This document shows, one piece after another, positions 35,471 through 44,704 of a DNA stretch of 64,000 nucleotides. The DNA is taken from assembly GCF_003574655.1 (NCBI RefSeq), contig NZ_QNUM01000006.1:124001-188000 (forward strand). Reading direction: 5' to 3'. Source of the stretch: Cohaesibacter haloalkalitolerans. Lineage in GTDB: Bacteria > Pseudomonadota > Alphaproteobacteria > Rhizobiales > Cohaesibacteraceae. The notes under the pieces were generated by a model that searched no databases, was not told the DNA's origin, and saw only the letters and a list, made by a program, of their open reading frames with translations. Each line of letters opens with the position of its first letter. Positions within the stretch are counted from its first letter, which is position 1. The translations under genes were made by a program, and so were the position numbers.

Positions 35471-36058
35471 CTATTTGCCACAGAAGGCGCGCGACTGTTC
35501 GGTCCATTGCCCGAACTTGCTGGCGACAAGATTGCGGATCACCGCGCAGACATAGCGTTTCTGGGCGGGATTGTTGTCAGGGCCCGCATGATATCGGGCA
35601 ACCGCCATGGTCCAGCTACCCTGACTGGCACGCAATTGCTTGAGAAATTTTGCCGCATAACGCACGTTGGCGTGCGGGTCGATCATTTCATCAAGAGAGG
35701 CAAACTGGTTGGAATGATAATGGTGATTGATCTGCATGCAGCCGATGTCGATCAGTTTCTTGCCATCCTGGCGCGCTTGCCGGACGGTATCGAGCGCCGC
35801 CTTTTTGGAGCCGGTCATGACAGTCTTGCCCTCAATGTTGAGGGCAAAGGGGTGCAGCTTGAGGCCGCGCCCGGTTTCCGTCAGCCCGACCGCATAGAGA
35901 ATGCCCAGCGGCACCCCCTCGCTTGAGGCGGCGGCGCGCATTTCCTTTTCGCAAACGGCATCGACCGTAGCGGTTTCCGCATGTGCGACCGCAGGAGCCA
36001 TCGCCATGCTGCTAGAGAGTAAGGCCCCGATAAGGCTGAGTGCCAGACAGGCTTTCAT
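35471..36058 (-). CDS. Exported lytic transglycosylase (SLT domain)
   Basis: 195 residues. A signal peptide (MKACLALSLIGALLSSSMAM, cleaved after AHA) is followed by an SLT-type lysozyme fold: GILYAVGLTETGRG with the catalytic glutamate, IDIGCMQINHHYH, and MAVARYHAGPDN. It probably opens peptidoglycan for rod assembly, the role FlgJ's C-terminal domain plays elsewhere. The start is within the 3' end of fliK, preceded by GGAG six bases upstream; the overlap with fliK is 47 bases. Confidence 0.88.
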   Translation of the reverse strand: MKACLALSLIGALLSSSMAMAPAVAHAETATVDAVCEKEMRAAASSEGVPLGILYAVGLTETGRGLKLHPFALNIEGKTVMTGSKKAALDTVRQARQDGKKLIDIGCMQINHHYHSNQFASLDEMIDPHANVRYAAKFLKQLRASQGSWTMAVARYHAGPDNNPAQKRYVCAVIRNLVASKFGQWTEQSRAFCGK

Positions 36059-37460
36059 GGTCAGCTCCATCGCTGTTCTCGTCCATGCCGTCAAAATGAA
36101 AAAGCCCGCCATCACCACCAGCGGAGTGTTGATCCGCTCCATTGCCAGCGCCGGAGCCGTTGTTGAAGCCGGAAAAGGCAGATTTGTCCTGGCCGGCCTG
36201 CTGACCAAGGCTGTCACTCGTCGAAGGGGGCAGGATCTGCGATGCTCCACGGTCGTCCACGGCCACCACAGAAATGTGGTCGGCCTGATAGCCCGCCCGC
36301 TGCAGCAGGCGGTTGAGCTCGCCCTGATTGCTCTGGAGCATCTTGGCGGTTTCGGCCTTGGAAGCCTCGATCCGCACCTCGACATTGTTGTCATTGAGAC
36401 GCACCGACAGGCGCACCTTGCCCAGATCGGCCGGATGCAGCTGGATGTCGAGAACGCGCAGCAGATCGCCACTGCGATGAAGCCGTAGCGCACTGGTCTG
36501 CGGCTCCGCGCTGTTGAAGGACTGGGCACCCTCCGATCGGGCTGCCGGGGCATCAAGGCCCTTGCTGATGGCATCTCCGATCTGTTTCATGACGGAATCT
36601 GCCACGGAAAATCCCGTCTGGGATTGCGTGCCGGTCAGTGTTTCGACCATGTCGACCGGTGCAAAATGGGTTTCCTGCTTGAGCACCGAGAAGCCGTCTC
36701 TTTGCGCCTGCTGGGTTGGTGTCAGAATGGCTTCCTTGACGATCGGCAGCACCTTGTCGAAGGCTGATGTGGCGCGCACGTCAAGGGACTGATCCCTGCG
36801 ATCCTGCGCGGTTATGCTGCTGGTCCGGCTGGCTTTTGTCAGTTGGTCGAGGGTGCCAAGCGCAACTTTCTGTGGCTTCTGGTCACCAACCTGATCGCCC
36901 GTTGAGGACGACGGAGCCGATCCGGCCTCTTTTGCTCCGGCGGCGCCGGCCTGTCTGGCGTTTGCTGCGTCCGTTTCAGCTGCCTCCGCCAGCCCCTGAG
37001 CCTTGCCCATAGTCGCCGCCGCGTCCTGATTCTTGCCAGCCAGCTGGGCCGATGGGGCTTCCGGCGTGGTCATTGGACCAAATCCGGCTTCGGCGAGCAA
37101 TTGCTGCACGGTCATGCCTGCCGAACGCATGTCTATTGTCGACTGAGACGTGCGATCCTTGGAAGAAGCTCCATCGCCTGCTTCTTTGCTTGCGGCCTTT
37201 TTGCTGGCGTTCGGAGAGACCTGCTCAAGCAACCGCTCGAACGGTGATTGTCCATCCCTTGCAGAGGTGTCTTCAGCCCGTGTGCCGGTTTCAGTGGCAT
37301 TGACATCTGCGGCACCGCCATCAACCGCATCGCCACTCCCGGTTCCGTTGCCGCGTGCGCGATGGTTGTTCTGGCTGTCACCCTTGATGGCGGATTTGCC
37401 GGAGAGAAGCGACTGAGGATTTGCTAGCGTGCCGGAAGCGGCAATGGTCTGATTTGGCAT
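36012..37460 (-). CDS. fliK: Hook-length control protein FliK (MotD-type)
   Basis: 482 residues. The first 300 are low-complexity, rich in Ala, Ser, Gly and charged residues. The C-terminal part, LRLHRSGDLLRVLDIQLHPADLGKVRLSVRLNDNNVEVRIEASKAETAKMLQSNQGELNRLLQRAGY, is the Flg_hook domain (residues about 325-395). The gene, once called motD in Sinorhizobium, controls hook length and the export switch. It starts 5 bases after the motC stop. Confidence 0.88.
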   Translation of the reverse strand: MPNQTIAASGTLANPQSLLSGKSAIKGDSQNNHRARGNGTGSGDAVDGGAADVNATETGTRAEDTSARDGQSPFERLLEQVSPNASKKAASKEAGDGASSKDRTSQSTIDMRSAGMTVQQLLAEAGFGPMTTPEAPSAQLAGKNQDAAATMGKAQGLAEAAETDAANARQAGAAGAKEAGSAPSSSTGDQVGDQKPQKVALGTLDQLTKASRTSSITAQDRRDQSLDVRATSAFDKVLPIVKEAILTPTQQAQRDGFSVLKQETHFAPVDMVETLTGTQSQTGFSVADSVMKQIGDAISKGLDAPAARSEGAQSFNSAEPQTSALRLHRSGDLLRVLDIQLHPADLGKVRLSVRLNDNNVEVRIEASKAETAKMLQSNQGELNRLLQRAGYQADHISVVAVDDRGASQILPPSTSDSLGQQAGQDKSAFSGFNNGSGAGNGADQHSAGGDGGLFHFDGMDENSDGADHESLSGTQPYRGLTL

Positions 37461-37465
37461 AAGCT

Positions 37466-38953
37466 TTACCGTAGTGAGGATTGTTGCGCGGTCGACAGGA
37501 AGAGGTCGGTCTTGTCAAGGGCCTGTTTGCCATGGACGAGCGTTCCCAGTTGCCAGCCGGGTTCGCCCTTGCCGGCATCGGTGGTTGACAGGCTGTATCC
37601 CAGAGCTGGGTCGCTGCTTTCCGGCCAGGCGCGGATGTTGTTCAGAACATGAGCGATCTTTTCGGCCAGTGTCTGGTCCCGAGCACTCAGATTGCCTCTT
37701 TTTACCTTCCAAAGATGCTGGAGGGATTGTTCGATGGTGTTGGCATTCAGCATCGATCCGGCCAGATAGAGATGGGAACGGGCCTGACTTTCGGAATCAT
37801 CCATCGTCAGTGGCAGAGCCGCCTTGGCCGCCTCGTTGGACAGCGTGACATTGCCTGCAATCAGGCTCGAATAGGACAGCAGCAGATAGAGGCTGCGGCG
37901 GGCATCAAGGTCGAATTCCATGATGACGCTGTCCAGTTCGGCGAAGGTGTGCTTGTCCTCGCTTTCGCCAAACCGGCGCATGGCAATGGCGAAGCGGCGG
38001 CGGAAATCGGAATTGTAGATCGAATTGTTGAACCGCCGCATATATTGCAGCGAATAGGACTGGAACATCCGTGGGTCGTTGAGCGCTGCTGCAACCGAGA
38101 CCGCACGGCGCAGGGCTGCTTCCTCGACCAGCGAGCCGGGCAACAGCAGCCGGGCCTTGTCAATGGAAATCAGCGCCTCTTCCAGATCGTCCGGCATCGC
38201 CAGGATGGCCTGAACGAGCGCGACCTGTCCGCCCAGTGTCGGCGGCAGTGTCAGCGGGTCGATGGGTTGGAGGATGCTGCGGGCCTCGGCCTTCCGCCCC
38301 TCGATATAGGCCAGTGCCCCCTTCAACAGGGCCGGGTCGATCGCTGCGGGCGGATCAAGGCTGAGCAGGCGGTGCCCGACGGCAGGGTGCCCGCCGGACA
38401 AGAGATGGATGACTGCGGCGCGGGCATTCTGTTCGTCATGCCAGACCTGCGGGTCGATCGCCAGAAAATGCTCGTTGAGATGGATGATCAGTTTGTGCTG
38501 TGCATTGAGCGCCTGAGTAGAGCCCTTGGCGGTTTGTGCCTGCAGATTCTGGACCACGCGCACCTGCATGTAGGGCTGCATTTCATCGACGGAAGCATCC
38601 ACCGCGTGACGGATCGTTGCCTCTGTTGCTGCGACGCCTGCCTCCACTGCTTCCGGGTTGTTGGTATCAGCAGGATTGACCGTTTCCCGGGCGACTGTTG
38701 CCGCATCTGCCTTGCTGCCAGTCGAGCTGCCAGCCCTGTCGGCGCCTGTCTTGCTGGAATCGGGAGCGAGCAGCGGGGATACGCCGGGGATGACCCGAAC
38801 AGCCTTCGGTTCCGCGTGTTTCTGAAGCGGGGTCTGATCCGCCTGCGCCAGAACCGGGGTGCTGGCAAGGGTATTGGCAAGGGTACTGGCAAGGCAGGCA
38901 AACAGAACGTAACCGGGGAGCAGGAAACGGCCTGCTGGAACGCATTTTGTCAT
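37466..38953 (-). CDS. motC: Periplasmic motor protein MotC
   Basis: 495 residues with a signal peptide (LFACLASTLANTLASTPVLA) and an alpha-helical body typical of rhizobial MotC: YMQVRVVQNLQAQTAKGSTQALNAQHKLIIHLNEHF, LLSGGHPAVGHRLL, LEEAALRRAVSVAAAL. MotC binds periplasmic MotB and is required for torque. It overlaps the motB stop by 4 bases. Confidence 0.9.
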   Translation of the reverse strand: MTKCVPAGRFLLPGYVLFACLASTLANTLASTPVLAQADQTPLQKHAEPKAVRVIPGVSPLLAPDSSKTGADRAGSSTGSKADAATVARETVNPADTNNPEAVEAGVAATEATIRHAVDASVDEMQPYMQVRVVQNLQAQTAKGSTQALNAQHKLIIHLNEHFLAIDPQVWHDEQNARAAVIHLLSGGHPAVGHRLLSLDPPAAIDPALLKGALAYIEGRKAEARSILQPIDPLTLPPTLGGQVALVQAILAMPDDLEEALISIDKARLLLPGSLVEEAALRRAVSVAAALNDPRMFQSYSLQYMRRFNNSIYNSDFRRRFAIAMRRFGESEDKHTFAELDSVIMEFDLDARRSLYLLLSYSSLIAGNVTLSNEAAKAALPLTMDDSESQARSHLYLAGSMLNANTIEQSLQHLWKVKRGNLSARDQTLAEKIAHVLNNIRAWPESSDPALGYSLSTTDAGKGEPGWQLGTLVHGKQALDKTDLFLSTAQQSSLR

Positions 38954-40464
38954 GACCGGGTTTCCTTGATCGGCTGTACGAGGATCTCGATGCGGCGGTT
39001 GTCATCGGCCTCCGGGTTGTCCGGATGCTTCAGGGCCCGGTCGGCATAGCCTTCCACTCTGAGCAGCCGGTGTTCATCCAGCCCCCCGCGGATCAGCATG
39101 AAGCGGGCCATGTGGGCACGGGCGGTCGACAGGTTCCAGTTGTCCGACGTACCGCTGCGGAAGGGCCGGCTATCGGTGTGGCCGCGAATGATGATGTCAC
39201 CCTTGATCTGGCCGAGGCTATGGGCGATGCGTTCCAGCAGCTTGATGGAGCGTGCCGTGGGTTCGGAAGAGCCGATGGCAAACATGCCATAGTCGGCGCT
39301 GTCAGAAACATTGATCAGAATGTCGTCGCCGCTGGTTGTGACCGTCAGCTCGTTGCCGATGGTCTGGCGTGGCGTTTCATTGAGGGCATTGGCAAGAAAG
39401 GTGCGGAACTCGTCGATCTTGTCGGAAAGCTCTGCCGACTGTCCGGCTTTGGCCTCAGCCGATCCGCTGGCAGCATCCTTGACAGAGAAGTCTTCTTTGG
39501 AGCCTTCGGTGGTGCTGTTATGCGGGGCTTTCATCGCACTCGCGGTGGCTTGCCCCTCGACAAGCTCGGATGGCTCACTGGCATCCTTCCCGGTGGCCTT
39601 CTGATCTGCTTTCTGGCCCTTTTCCACATCGTTGCCGAATAGAGCTGACACCGGACGGACGGTCTCGAAGGTTGCCTTGGCAATTTCCATCTTGCCGTTT
39701 TCCATCTTGTCGTTTGATGACCCGTTGGCAAGGGAGGACGCATCCGGGCGCTCTTCGCCGGTGATGGAGAAATTGGCAGAGCTGGCATCCTCGGTCAGCT
39801 CGATATCATCGAGAGAGAGCGGATTGAGAGCCCAGGACAGGGGCGCAAAGGGATCACGCATGGCTGTGCCGCCCTGTCCCTGAATCTTTTCGGCAAGAAT
39901 GGTGGACGCATCGTCCCGTTCTACCGGCCCGCTGTCCTTCTCCTCTTTCATGATGATGCGATCAAGCACGCCATAGGGATCGGAGAAGATCTCGGCTTCG
40001 GTGAAGGTGGGAAGCTGGCGGGTGGTGGTGCCGCTGCGGGCAACACCACTGTTCTGCACCAGAACAGCCTGCTGGGCTGCTGCTGCGCTCGCAACGTTCG
40101 GGGTAGCCTGTCCGCTGCGGCCTGCCGCCGTGGAAGCTCCGGAGGCGGTGCTCGCCTTGTCCTGTTTGGTCGGGCTTGCTTCCTCGCCAACCGGCTTGGC
40201 GTTGGTTTCCGGATCCTCCAGACCCTTGGGGAAGGGAGTCATCGAGGACAGATTGACCGGGTTGAAATAGCGGGCGATATGCTTCTTGGCCGCTTCATCC
40301 GTGCTGGAGATGAGCCACATCACCATGAAGAAGGCCATCATGGCAGTCATGAAGTCGGCATGGGCAATCTTCCAGACACCGCTGTGCGGTTTCTCGATGG
40401 TCATGTCCGGCCGCCGTCGGATGATGATCAGTTCCTTTTCGTGGTCTTGTTCCAGATCAGTCAT
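38950..40464 (-). CDS. motB: Stator protein MotB, extended form
   Basis: 504 residues, much longer than the about 310 of enteric MotB. The single membrane helix IAHADFMTAMMAFFMVMWLI contains the proton-binding aspartate D37, followed by the plug region. A roughly 280-residue Ala/Ser/Lys-rich linker leads to a C-terminal OmpA-like peptidoglycan-binding domain (GHTDSRPF, NWNLSTARAHMARFMLI, GYADR). The long linker fits rhizobial MotB, which works with MotC and MotE. The gene starts 6 bases before the preceding fliH-like stop. Confidence 0.92.
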   Translation of the reverse strand: MTDLEQDHEKELIIIRRRPDMTIEKPHSGVWKIAHADFMTAMMAFFMVMWLISSTDEAAKKHIARYFNPVNLSSMTPFPKGLEDPETNAKPVGEEASPTKQDKASTASGASTAAGRSGQATPNVASAAAAQQAVLVQNSGVARSGTTTRQLPTFTEAEIFSDPYGVLDRIIMKEEKDSGPVERDDASTILAEKIQGQGGTAMRDPFAPLSWALNPLSLDDIELTEDASSANFSITGEERPDASSLANGSSNDKMENGKMEIAKATFETVRPVSALFGNDVEKGQKADQKATGKDASEPSELVEGQATASAMKAPHNSTTEGSKEDFSVKDAASGSAEAKAGQSAELSDKIDEFRTFLANALNETPRQTIGNELTVTTSGDDILINVSDSADYGMFAIGSSEPTARSIKLLERIAHSLGQIKGDIIIRGHTDSRPFRSGTSDNWNLSTARAHMARFMLIRGGLDEHRLLRVEGYADRALKHPDNPEADDNRRIEILVQPIKETRS

Positions 40465-41269
40465 CTTGCACCGCCTGTTTGAGTTGGGTCAGATAGTCGG
40501 AAAGCCGCGTCTCGAAGACGCTGTTGTCTACCTTGAGGGACAGTTCCGTTTCCTCGGTCTGCTGGCGGGTCGTCTCGACAGAGCCAACCATTTCCGTAAG
40601 CTTTTCACAGTCGACAACATTGCCCAGTTGCCGGATGAGATGGTCCGGCCCGCTCAGGAGCGGACTGTCGGCAATCGAGTCCTGCAGGGCCTGTTCTGCG
40701 ACATCGGCGAACATCTTGACGATGCGGACATGGGCATGCTCGGCAATGAAGGGTTCAAGCGTCTCGGCGACCTGATCGGCCAGATCGTTGCGGATCTTCT
40801 CAAGCTGTCCGGCAATCTGACCTTTGAGCTGCCGGTGCAGCTCGGCCGCCAGCAACTGCTTCATGCTCTCGAATTCCTCATGCAGCTTCTGTCGCTGTTG
40901 CGAGAGCTGCTCCTGCCAGAGGATTTCGGCATCTCTCAATCCCCGAGCCCAGGCTTCGGTGCGCACGATCTGGGTTTCTTCCGGCACAATGGTCACGATC
41001 TTCTGTGCCTTGACCGGGATCAGCTTGTCCAGCCCGCCAAAGACAATGGGCTGAGGGTCTGCAGATGCCGCCAGCGGCGTCATCACTGGAACGGTTATGG
41101 GGCTGGAGGGGGAGGCGGACTTGCCCGCCCCCGCGCCACCGTCATGACCATTCTTTCCAATTGGGTCCCCCGGTCCGAGCGACTGGAACTCAGGCTTGCG
41201 CAGACGCGGTGCGTCCTGCTCACTGGCCTTGACGGAAGGGATCAGATCCTTGAGTGCCAGAGCCATCAT
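40457..41269 (-). CDS. FliH-like export ATPase regulator
   Basis: 270 residues. A disordered N-terminal third is followed by a long helix (EAWARGLRDAEILWQEQLSQQRQKLHEEFESMKQLLAAELHRQL) and a C-terminal domain ending LSLKVDNSVFETRLSDYLTQLKQAV, which resembles the end of FliH (a D-x-S-x2-x-RL pattern). It is located directly after fliF (4-base overlap) and before motB. FliH binds FliI and tethers it to the C ring. The similarity is faint; it may also be described as an unnamed rhizobial flagellar protein. Confidence 0.6.
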   Translation of the reverse strand: MMALALKDLIPSVKASEQDAPRLRKPEFQSLGPGDPIGKNGHDGGAGAGKSASPSSPITVPVMTPLAASADPQPIVFGGLDKLIPVKAQKIVTIVPEETQIVRTEAWARGLRDAEILWQEQLSQQRQKLHEEFESMKQLLAAELHRQLKGQIAGQLEKIRNDLADQVAETLEPFIAEHAHVRIVKMFADVAEQALQDSIADSPLLSGPDHLIRQLGNVVDCEKLTEMVGSVETTRQQTEETELSLKVDNSVFETRLSDYLTQLKQAVQDD

Positions 41270-42906
41270 GCCGTCTCCGATTCATAGAACCACTGCTTGA
41301 GGATCGCCGCAGACTGCTCCTCGTTCATCTCGACAACCCGTTCAAGCTTGCGCACCGGAGAGGAATCGAGCTTCTTGGACAACTCCTCGATGAGGCCGGC
41401 GTGGGTGCTCGGGTCCGAAAGAGGATAGCCAACGGCTTGATCAAGTTCGCCCTCAAGCTCCATGCCTTCAGGCGCGTTGTCATTGGCCACCTGCTTGGGA
41501 ACCAGCGCACCGATCGCCGGGCGCAGGCCGAACCAGATCAACAGGGTGGAGACCAGCAGGATGCTGACGGCATTGACCACATTGCCCGACTGCTGCAACA
41601 GAACCTGCGTAATCGAGAGCGGCGGCAGCGGTTCCAGATCGCCGGTGCCAGCCTGGAAGTCGACGACGGCAACCTTGATCTGATCGCCGCGCGCAGCATT
41701 AAGCCCCGCAGCGGACGCGGCCAGCTGATTGATTTCCTCAATGTGATGGTTGATGGCGCTGTTGATGGCGGCGTCGTCTGCATTGTCACCCAGCGTTTCC
41801 AGAAGATGCGCCCGGTTGACCAGAACGGCAATCGACAGCCGCTCCACGTCATATCCCTCGCGGGTCTGCTCCACCTTCTTGCTGGAAATTTCGTAGTTGA
41901 CGGTTTCTTCGCGCCGCTGGTTTTCTTCCACGGACTGTTCGCTGTTGGTGTCCTTGACCTGCTGGTCCGGCAAGTTCTGCTCAACGGTGGTTGGCGGCTG
42001 AGAGCTGGCATTCTGCGCGCTCTCGCTAGAGCGCACGGTCTGGACAGACCGCTCGATGCGGCTTTCCGGATCGAAAATCGTTTGGGCGACATGCTCCTTG
42101 TCGGTGTTGAGGGTCGCTGCGACCGAGACCTGGAAGTTGGAAAGGCCGAGATAGGGCGTGAGGGTCTTCCTGATATTCTCCTGAATGCGGTTGGAAACGA
42201 GTTCTTCAAGACCTGCCATCTCGCCAGCCGAAGTCGCTTCCTTACCCTGACCGGAGGCGAGCAATGCACCGGTGGAATCCAGCACCGTGACCTCGGCAGG
42301 CTTCATGCCCGGCACGGCGGCAGCAACCAGATAGCGGATGGCCTGTGCGGTCTGGAACTCGCCGGTGCCCGAAGCCTTGATGACAACGGAGGCCGAGGGT
42401 TTCTGGTCCTGCTTGCGGAACGAGCCCTTTTCGGACAGAACGATATGCACCCGGGCCGACTGCACATCCTTCATCGACTGGATCGTGCGCCCCAATTCGC
42501 CCTCAAGAGCCCTGACCCGGGTTACCTCCTGCATGAAGGATGTAAGGCCAAGCGAGCCCAGATTGTCAAACAGCTCGTAACCGGCGCTGTCGCCGCGCGG
42601 CAACCCTCGCTCGGCCAGCAGCATGCGGGCCTGCGATGCTGATGAGTGGGACACAAGGACCGCGGAGCTTTCCGTGTTGACATCATAGCGGATACCAGAA
42701 TCCTGAAGGGCGGACCCGATCCGGGTGATGTCCTCGCGGTCAAGACCGGAATAGAGAACGGTCATCTGCGGCTTTGAGAGAAAATAGGCGCCTCCCCCGA
42801 CCAGCAGAAGGGTGATCAGACCGATAAGACCGAGAGCCAGAAGCCGCCTCGGCCCAAGCTCTTTGAGATTCGCCAATATTTTTTCGGCTTGTTCACTGCC
42901 TGGCAT
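41266..42906 (-). CDS. fliF: MS-ring protein FliF
   Basis: 546 residues from MPGSEQAEK; an in-frame upstream extension lacks similarity. Two membrane helices (about 22-45 and 440-460) flank a periplasmic part with the YscJ/FliF domain (VLYSGLDREDITRIGSALQDSGIRYDV, SARVHIVLSEKGSFRKQDQKPSASV). The C-terminal NEEQSAAILKQWFYE is the FliG-binding tail. It leads the long fliF-fliH-motB-motC-fliK-transglycosylase unit. Confidence 0.95.
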   Translation of the reverse strand: MPGSEQAEKILANLKELGPRRLLALGLIGLITLLLVGGGAYFLSKPQMTVLYSGLDREDITRIGSALQDSGIRYDVNTESSAVLVSHSSASQARMLLAERGLPRGDSAGYELFDNLGSLGLTSFMQEVTRVRALEGELGRTIQSMKDVQSARVHIVLSEKGSFRKQDQKPSASVVIKASGTGEFQTAQAIRYLVAAAVPGMKPAEVTVLDSTGALLASGQGKEATSAGEMAGLEELVSNRIQENIRKTLTPYLGLSNFQVSVAATLNTDKEHVAQTIFDPESRIERSVQTVRSSESAQNASSQPPTTVEQNLPDQQVKDTNSEQSVEENQRREETVNYEISSKKVEQTREGYDVERLSIAVLVNRAHLLETLGDNADDAAINSAINHHIEEINQLAASAAGLNAARGDQIKVAVVDFQAGTGDLEPLPPLSITQVLLQQSGNVVNAVSILLVSTLLIWFGLRPAIGALVPKQVANDNAPEGMELEGELDQAVGYPLSDPSTHAGLIEELSKKLDSSPVRKLERVVEMNEEQSAAILKQWFYESETA

Positions 42907-42965
42907 CGAAATTCTAACCTCTATCAGGAGTTTGAAACTGTCTCTTGTGACTATGAGCCGACAAG

Positions 42966-42979
42966 CTTGCGCGAACCCT
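42966..42979 (-). promoter_or_regulatory. Flagellar upstream element (fliF operon)
   Basis: Minus strand AGGGTTCGCGCAAG, 59 bases before the fliF start, sense orientation. An extra G shifts the CAG by one. In Brucella the fliF promoter is a known FtcR target. Confidence 0.55.
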
Positions 42980-43029
42980 GCGCAGGTTGATCCGGTCTTG
43001 GAATATCGGTCGGGGCGGTTCAAAAAAAT

Positions 43030-43059
43030 AAAAGGCACATCCGTTGGGATGCGCCTTTT
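43030..43059 (-). terminator. Flagellin terminator
   Basis: Minus strand arms AAAAGGCGCATCC/GGATGTGCCTTTT with a 4-base loop and one G-U pair, followed by ATTTTTTTG. It lies 40 bases after the flagellin stop, ahead of the fliF promoter region. Confidence 0.9.
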
Positions 43060-43098
43060 ACCGCTGTCAAATCATCAAGAGCCCACTTGCTGATTAGC

Positions 43099-44016
43099 TT
43101 ACTGGAACAGCGACAGAATGCTCTGAGAGCCGGAGTTGGCAATCGACAGAGCCTGGATACCCAGCTGCTGCTGAACCTGAAGTGCTTTCAGGCGAGTGGA
43201 TTCTTCGTTCATGTCTGCATCCACCAGCTGCCCGATACCGCGGTCAATTGCGTCGGTGAGGGCAGAGATGAAATCGTTCTGCAAATCAATACGGGTCTTG
43301 ATGGAACCCAGATTGGTTGCTGCATCGGTGATGCTGCTCAGGGCGGCGTCGACGTCCCCGATCAAGGAGTCAAGACCGGACAGGTCAGCGTCAGTAACGG
43401 CGGAAATGTCAAAGTCGGAAACATTTGCACCGGATACGTTGGCACCGATCGTGATGTTGCTATCGAGGATACCGGTATTGGCACCAGCGGTGTCGAAGAG
43501 CTGGATCCCAGCAAGGTCGACGTCGATGGTTTCAATCTGGACGGCACCAGAGCTGTCACGGCTGAACGAACTGACGATACTTTTGGTTGGTGTGGTGGCC
43601 GGGTCACTGCTGAGCCAGTTTTCAGAGTTGAACACAGCAGAATCCGAAATGGACTTCAGCTGGTTCTGCAGCTCAGTGATATCCGACTGGATTTTGGCAC
43701 GATCAAGGCCTGGTTCCTTGGCGGCAACCAGCTTGTTCTTGATCTCCTTCATCACATCAACGGTCGAGTTCATGGCCGTGTACATGGTGTCAACCGTAGC
43801 GGCACCAAGACCAAGAGCGTCCTGCACAGCAGACAATGCACCATTGTCTGACCGCATGGTTGTAGCGATGGACCAGTAAGCAGCGTTGTCTTCTGCACCG
43901 GAAACACGCAAACCAGTAGAAATGCGTTCCTGAGTAGCGTCCAGGGATTTGTTGGTTGCATTCAGGGTCTGCAAAGCGGTCATTGCAGAGGTATTGGTAA
44001 GAATACTGTTAGACAT
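43099..44016 (-). CDS. Flagellin
   Basis: 305 residues. The D0/D1 ends are typical: NTSAMTALQTLNATNKSLDATQERISTGLRVSGAEDNAAYWSIATTMRSDNGAL and a C-terminal LKALQVQQQLGIQALSIANSGSQSILSLF. The short variable middle (about 140-240) is Ser/Asp-rich. It is the filament protein; only one copy is in this window. A 5' leader of up to about 130 bases precedes the ATG, a possible target of FlbT. Confidence 0.95.
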   Translation of the reverse strand: MSNSILTNTSAMTALQTLNATNKSLDATQERISTGLRVSGAEDNAAYWSIATTMRSDNGALSAVQDALGLGAATVDTMYTAMNSTVDVMKEIKNKLVAAKEPGLDRAKIQSDITELQNQLKSISDSAVFNSENWLSSDPATTPTKSIVSSFSRDSSGAVQIETIDVDLAGIQLFDTAGANTGILDSNITIGANVSGANVSDFDISAVTDADLSGLDSLIGDVDAALSSITDAATNLGSIKTRIDLQNDFISALTDAIDRGIGQLVDADMNEESTRLKALQVQQQLGIQALSIANSGSQSILSLFQ

Positions 44017-44155
44017 GATAGTGTCCCTTTCAAGGATTGAAGTTGTTGGGGACATTCCGGGCTTTTATCCGGGACAACAGGGCGGCTTCATGCCTTTGAG
44101 CATTTGTTTTCCAGTTATGCTCAACCTGTCGTGCTTTCCACCCTAGAGGGTCAAC

Positions 44156-44169
44156 CTTGTCCGGGGCTG
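44156..44169 (-). promoter_or_regulatory. Flagellar upstream element variant (flagellin)
   Basis: Minus strand CAGCCCCGGACAAG, 139 bases before the flagellin start. It agrees with the DUF1217 copy at 12 of 14 bases and is followed directly by GTTGACC, which could be a -35 element. Confidence 0.4.
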
Positions 44170-44183
44170 ACCAGTCTGGTCAG
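44167..44183. promoter_or_regulatory. Palindromic operator candidate upstream of flagellin
   Basis: Perfect inverted repeat CTGACCAG-T-CTGGTCAG, about 150 bases before the flagellin start and adjacent to the flagellar element. Perfect 8-base arms with one central base suggest a dimer-binding site rather than a terminator. Confidence 0.45.
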
Positions 44184-44242
44184 GCTGGATTTTTCTGCCT
44201 GTGCATATCGACAGCGGGCGTGTGTGGGGGACAAAACGAAAA

Positions 44243-44270
44243 AAAGCCCCGCAAAACGGGGCCTTTTCCT
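44243..44270 (-). terminator. Terminator of the flhA-fliR-fliJ unit
   Basis: Minus strand GGCCCCG-TTTTG-CGGGGCT followed by TTTTTT. It begins about 22 bases after the fliJ stop. Confidence 0.88.
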
Positions 44271-44292
44271 GCTTTCGGCTTTGTCTTGGTTT

Positions 44293-44691
44293 TCACAAGC
44301 CGTCGCCGGTCTTGTTGGCAACCATTTCAAGAATATCCAGATTGTCCTGCTTTTCCTGCTCCTTGCGTTCCTTGGCCTCGACCATTGAAAGAAACCGTTT
44401 GACGGATTCCATCGTCGTGCCGTGTTTGCGCAATTGCTGTTGCAAGGTTTCCAGCGCCTGATCCAGCTCGGCCCGTTCACGCGCCACCTTCTTGAGCTGC
44501 TTGGCGTGGGAGGCCATCAGCGCGTTGACCAGCACCGGGTCGCCTTCAGCCATCAGTTTGACCAAAGAGGCTTCCCGGGCGCGCAGCTGCTTCTTCTGCT
44601 GAACGGTCTGCTCGACGGCCTGCATCGTGCTTTTGTGGAGCTGTTCCTGGGCGTGCAGAAGTCTGCGAAGTCTTTCGGTTTTTTTTGACAT
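44293..44691 (-). CDS. fliJ: FliJ-like coiled-coil export chaperone
   Basis: 132 residues, almost entirely helical and rich in Lys, Glu and Gln (KTERLRRLLHAQEQLHKSTMQAVEQTVQQKKQLRAREASL). This coiled coil, its size and its place after fliR suggest FliJ, the stalk protein of the export ATPase. Sequence motifs in this family are weak, so the name rests on shape and context. It begins 13 bases after the fliR stop. Confidence 0.65.
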   Translation of the reverse strand: MSKKTERLRRLLHAQEQLHKSTMQAVEQTVQQKKQLRAREASLVKLMAEGDPVLVNALMASHAKQLKKVARERAELDQALETLQQQLRKHGTTMESVKRFLSMVEAKERKEQEKQDNLDILEMVANKTGDGL

Positions 44692-44704
44692 GGTCTTCTC
44701 TGCT

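Noticed and set aside
38870-38900. Short direct repeats (ACTGGCAAGG-like) in the motC signal-peptide region
   Set aside because: They encode the LANTLAST repeats of the signal peptide; too short and local to be a mobile or CRISPR repeat.
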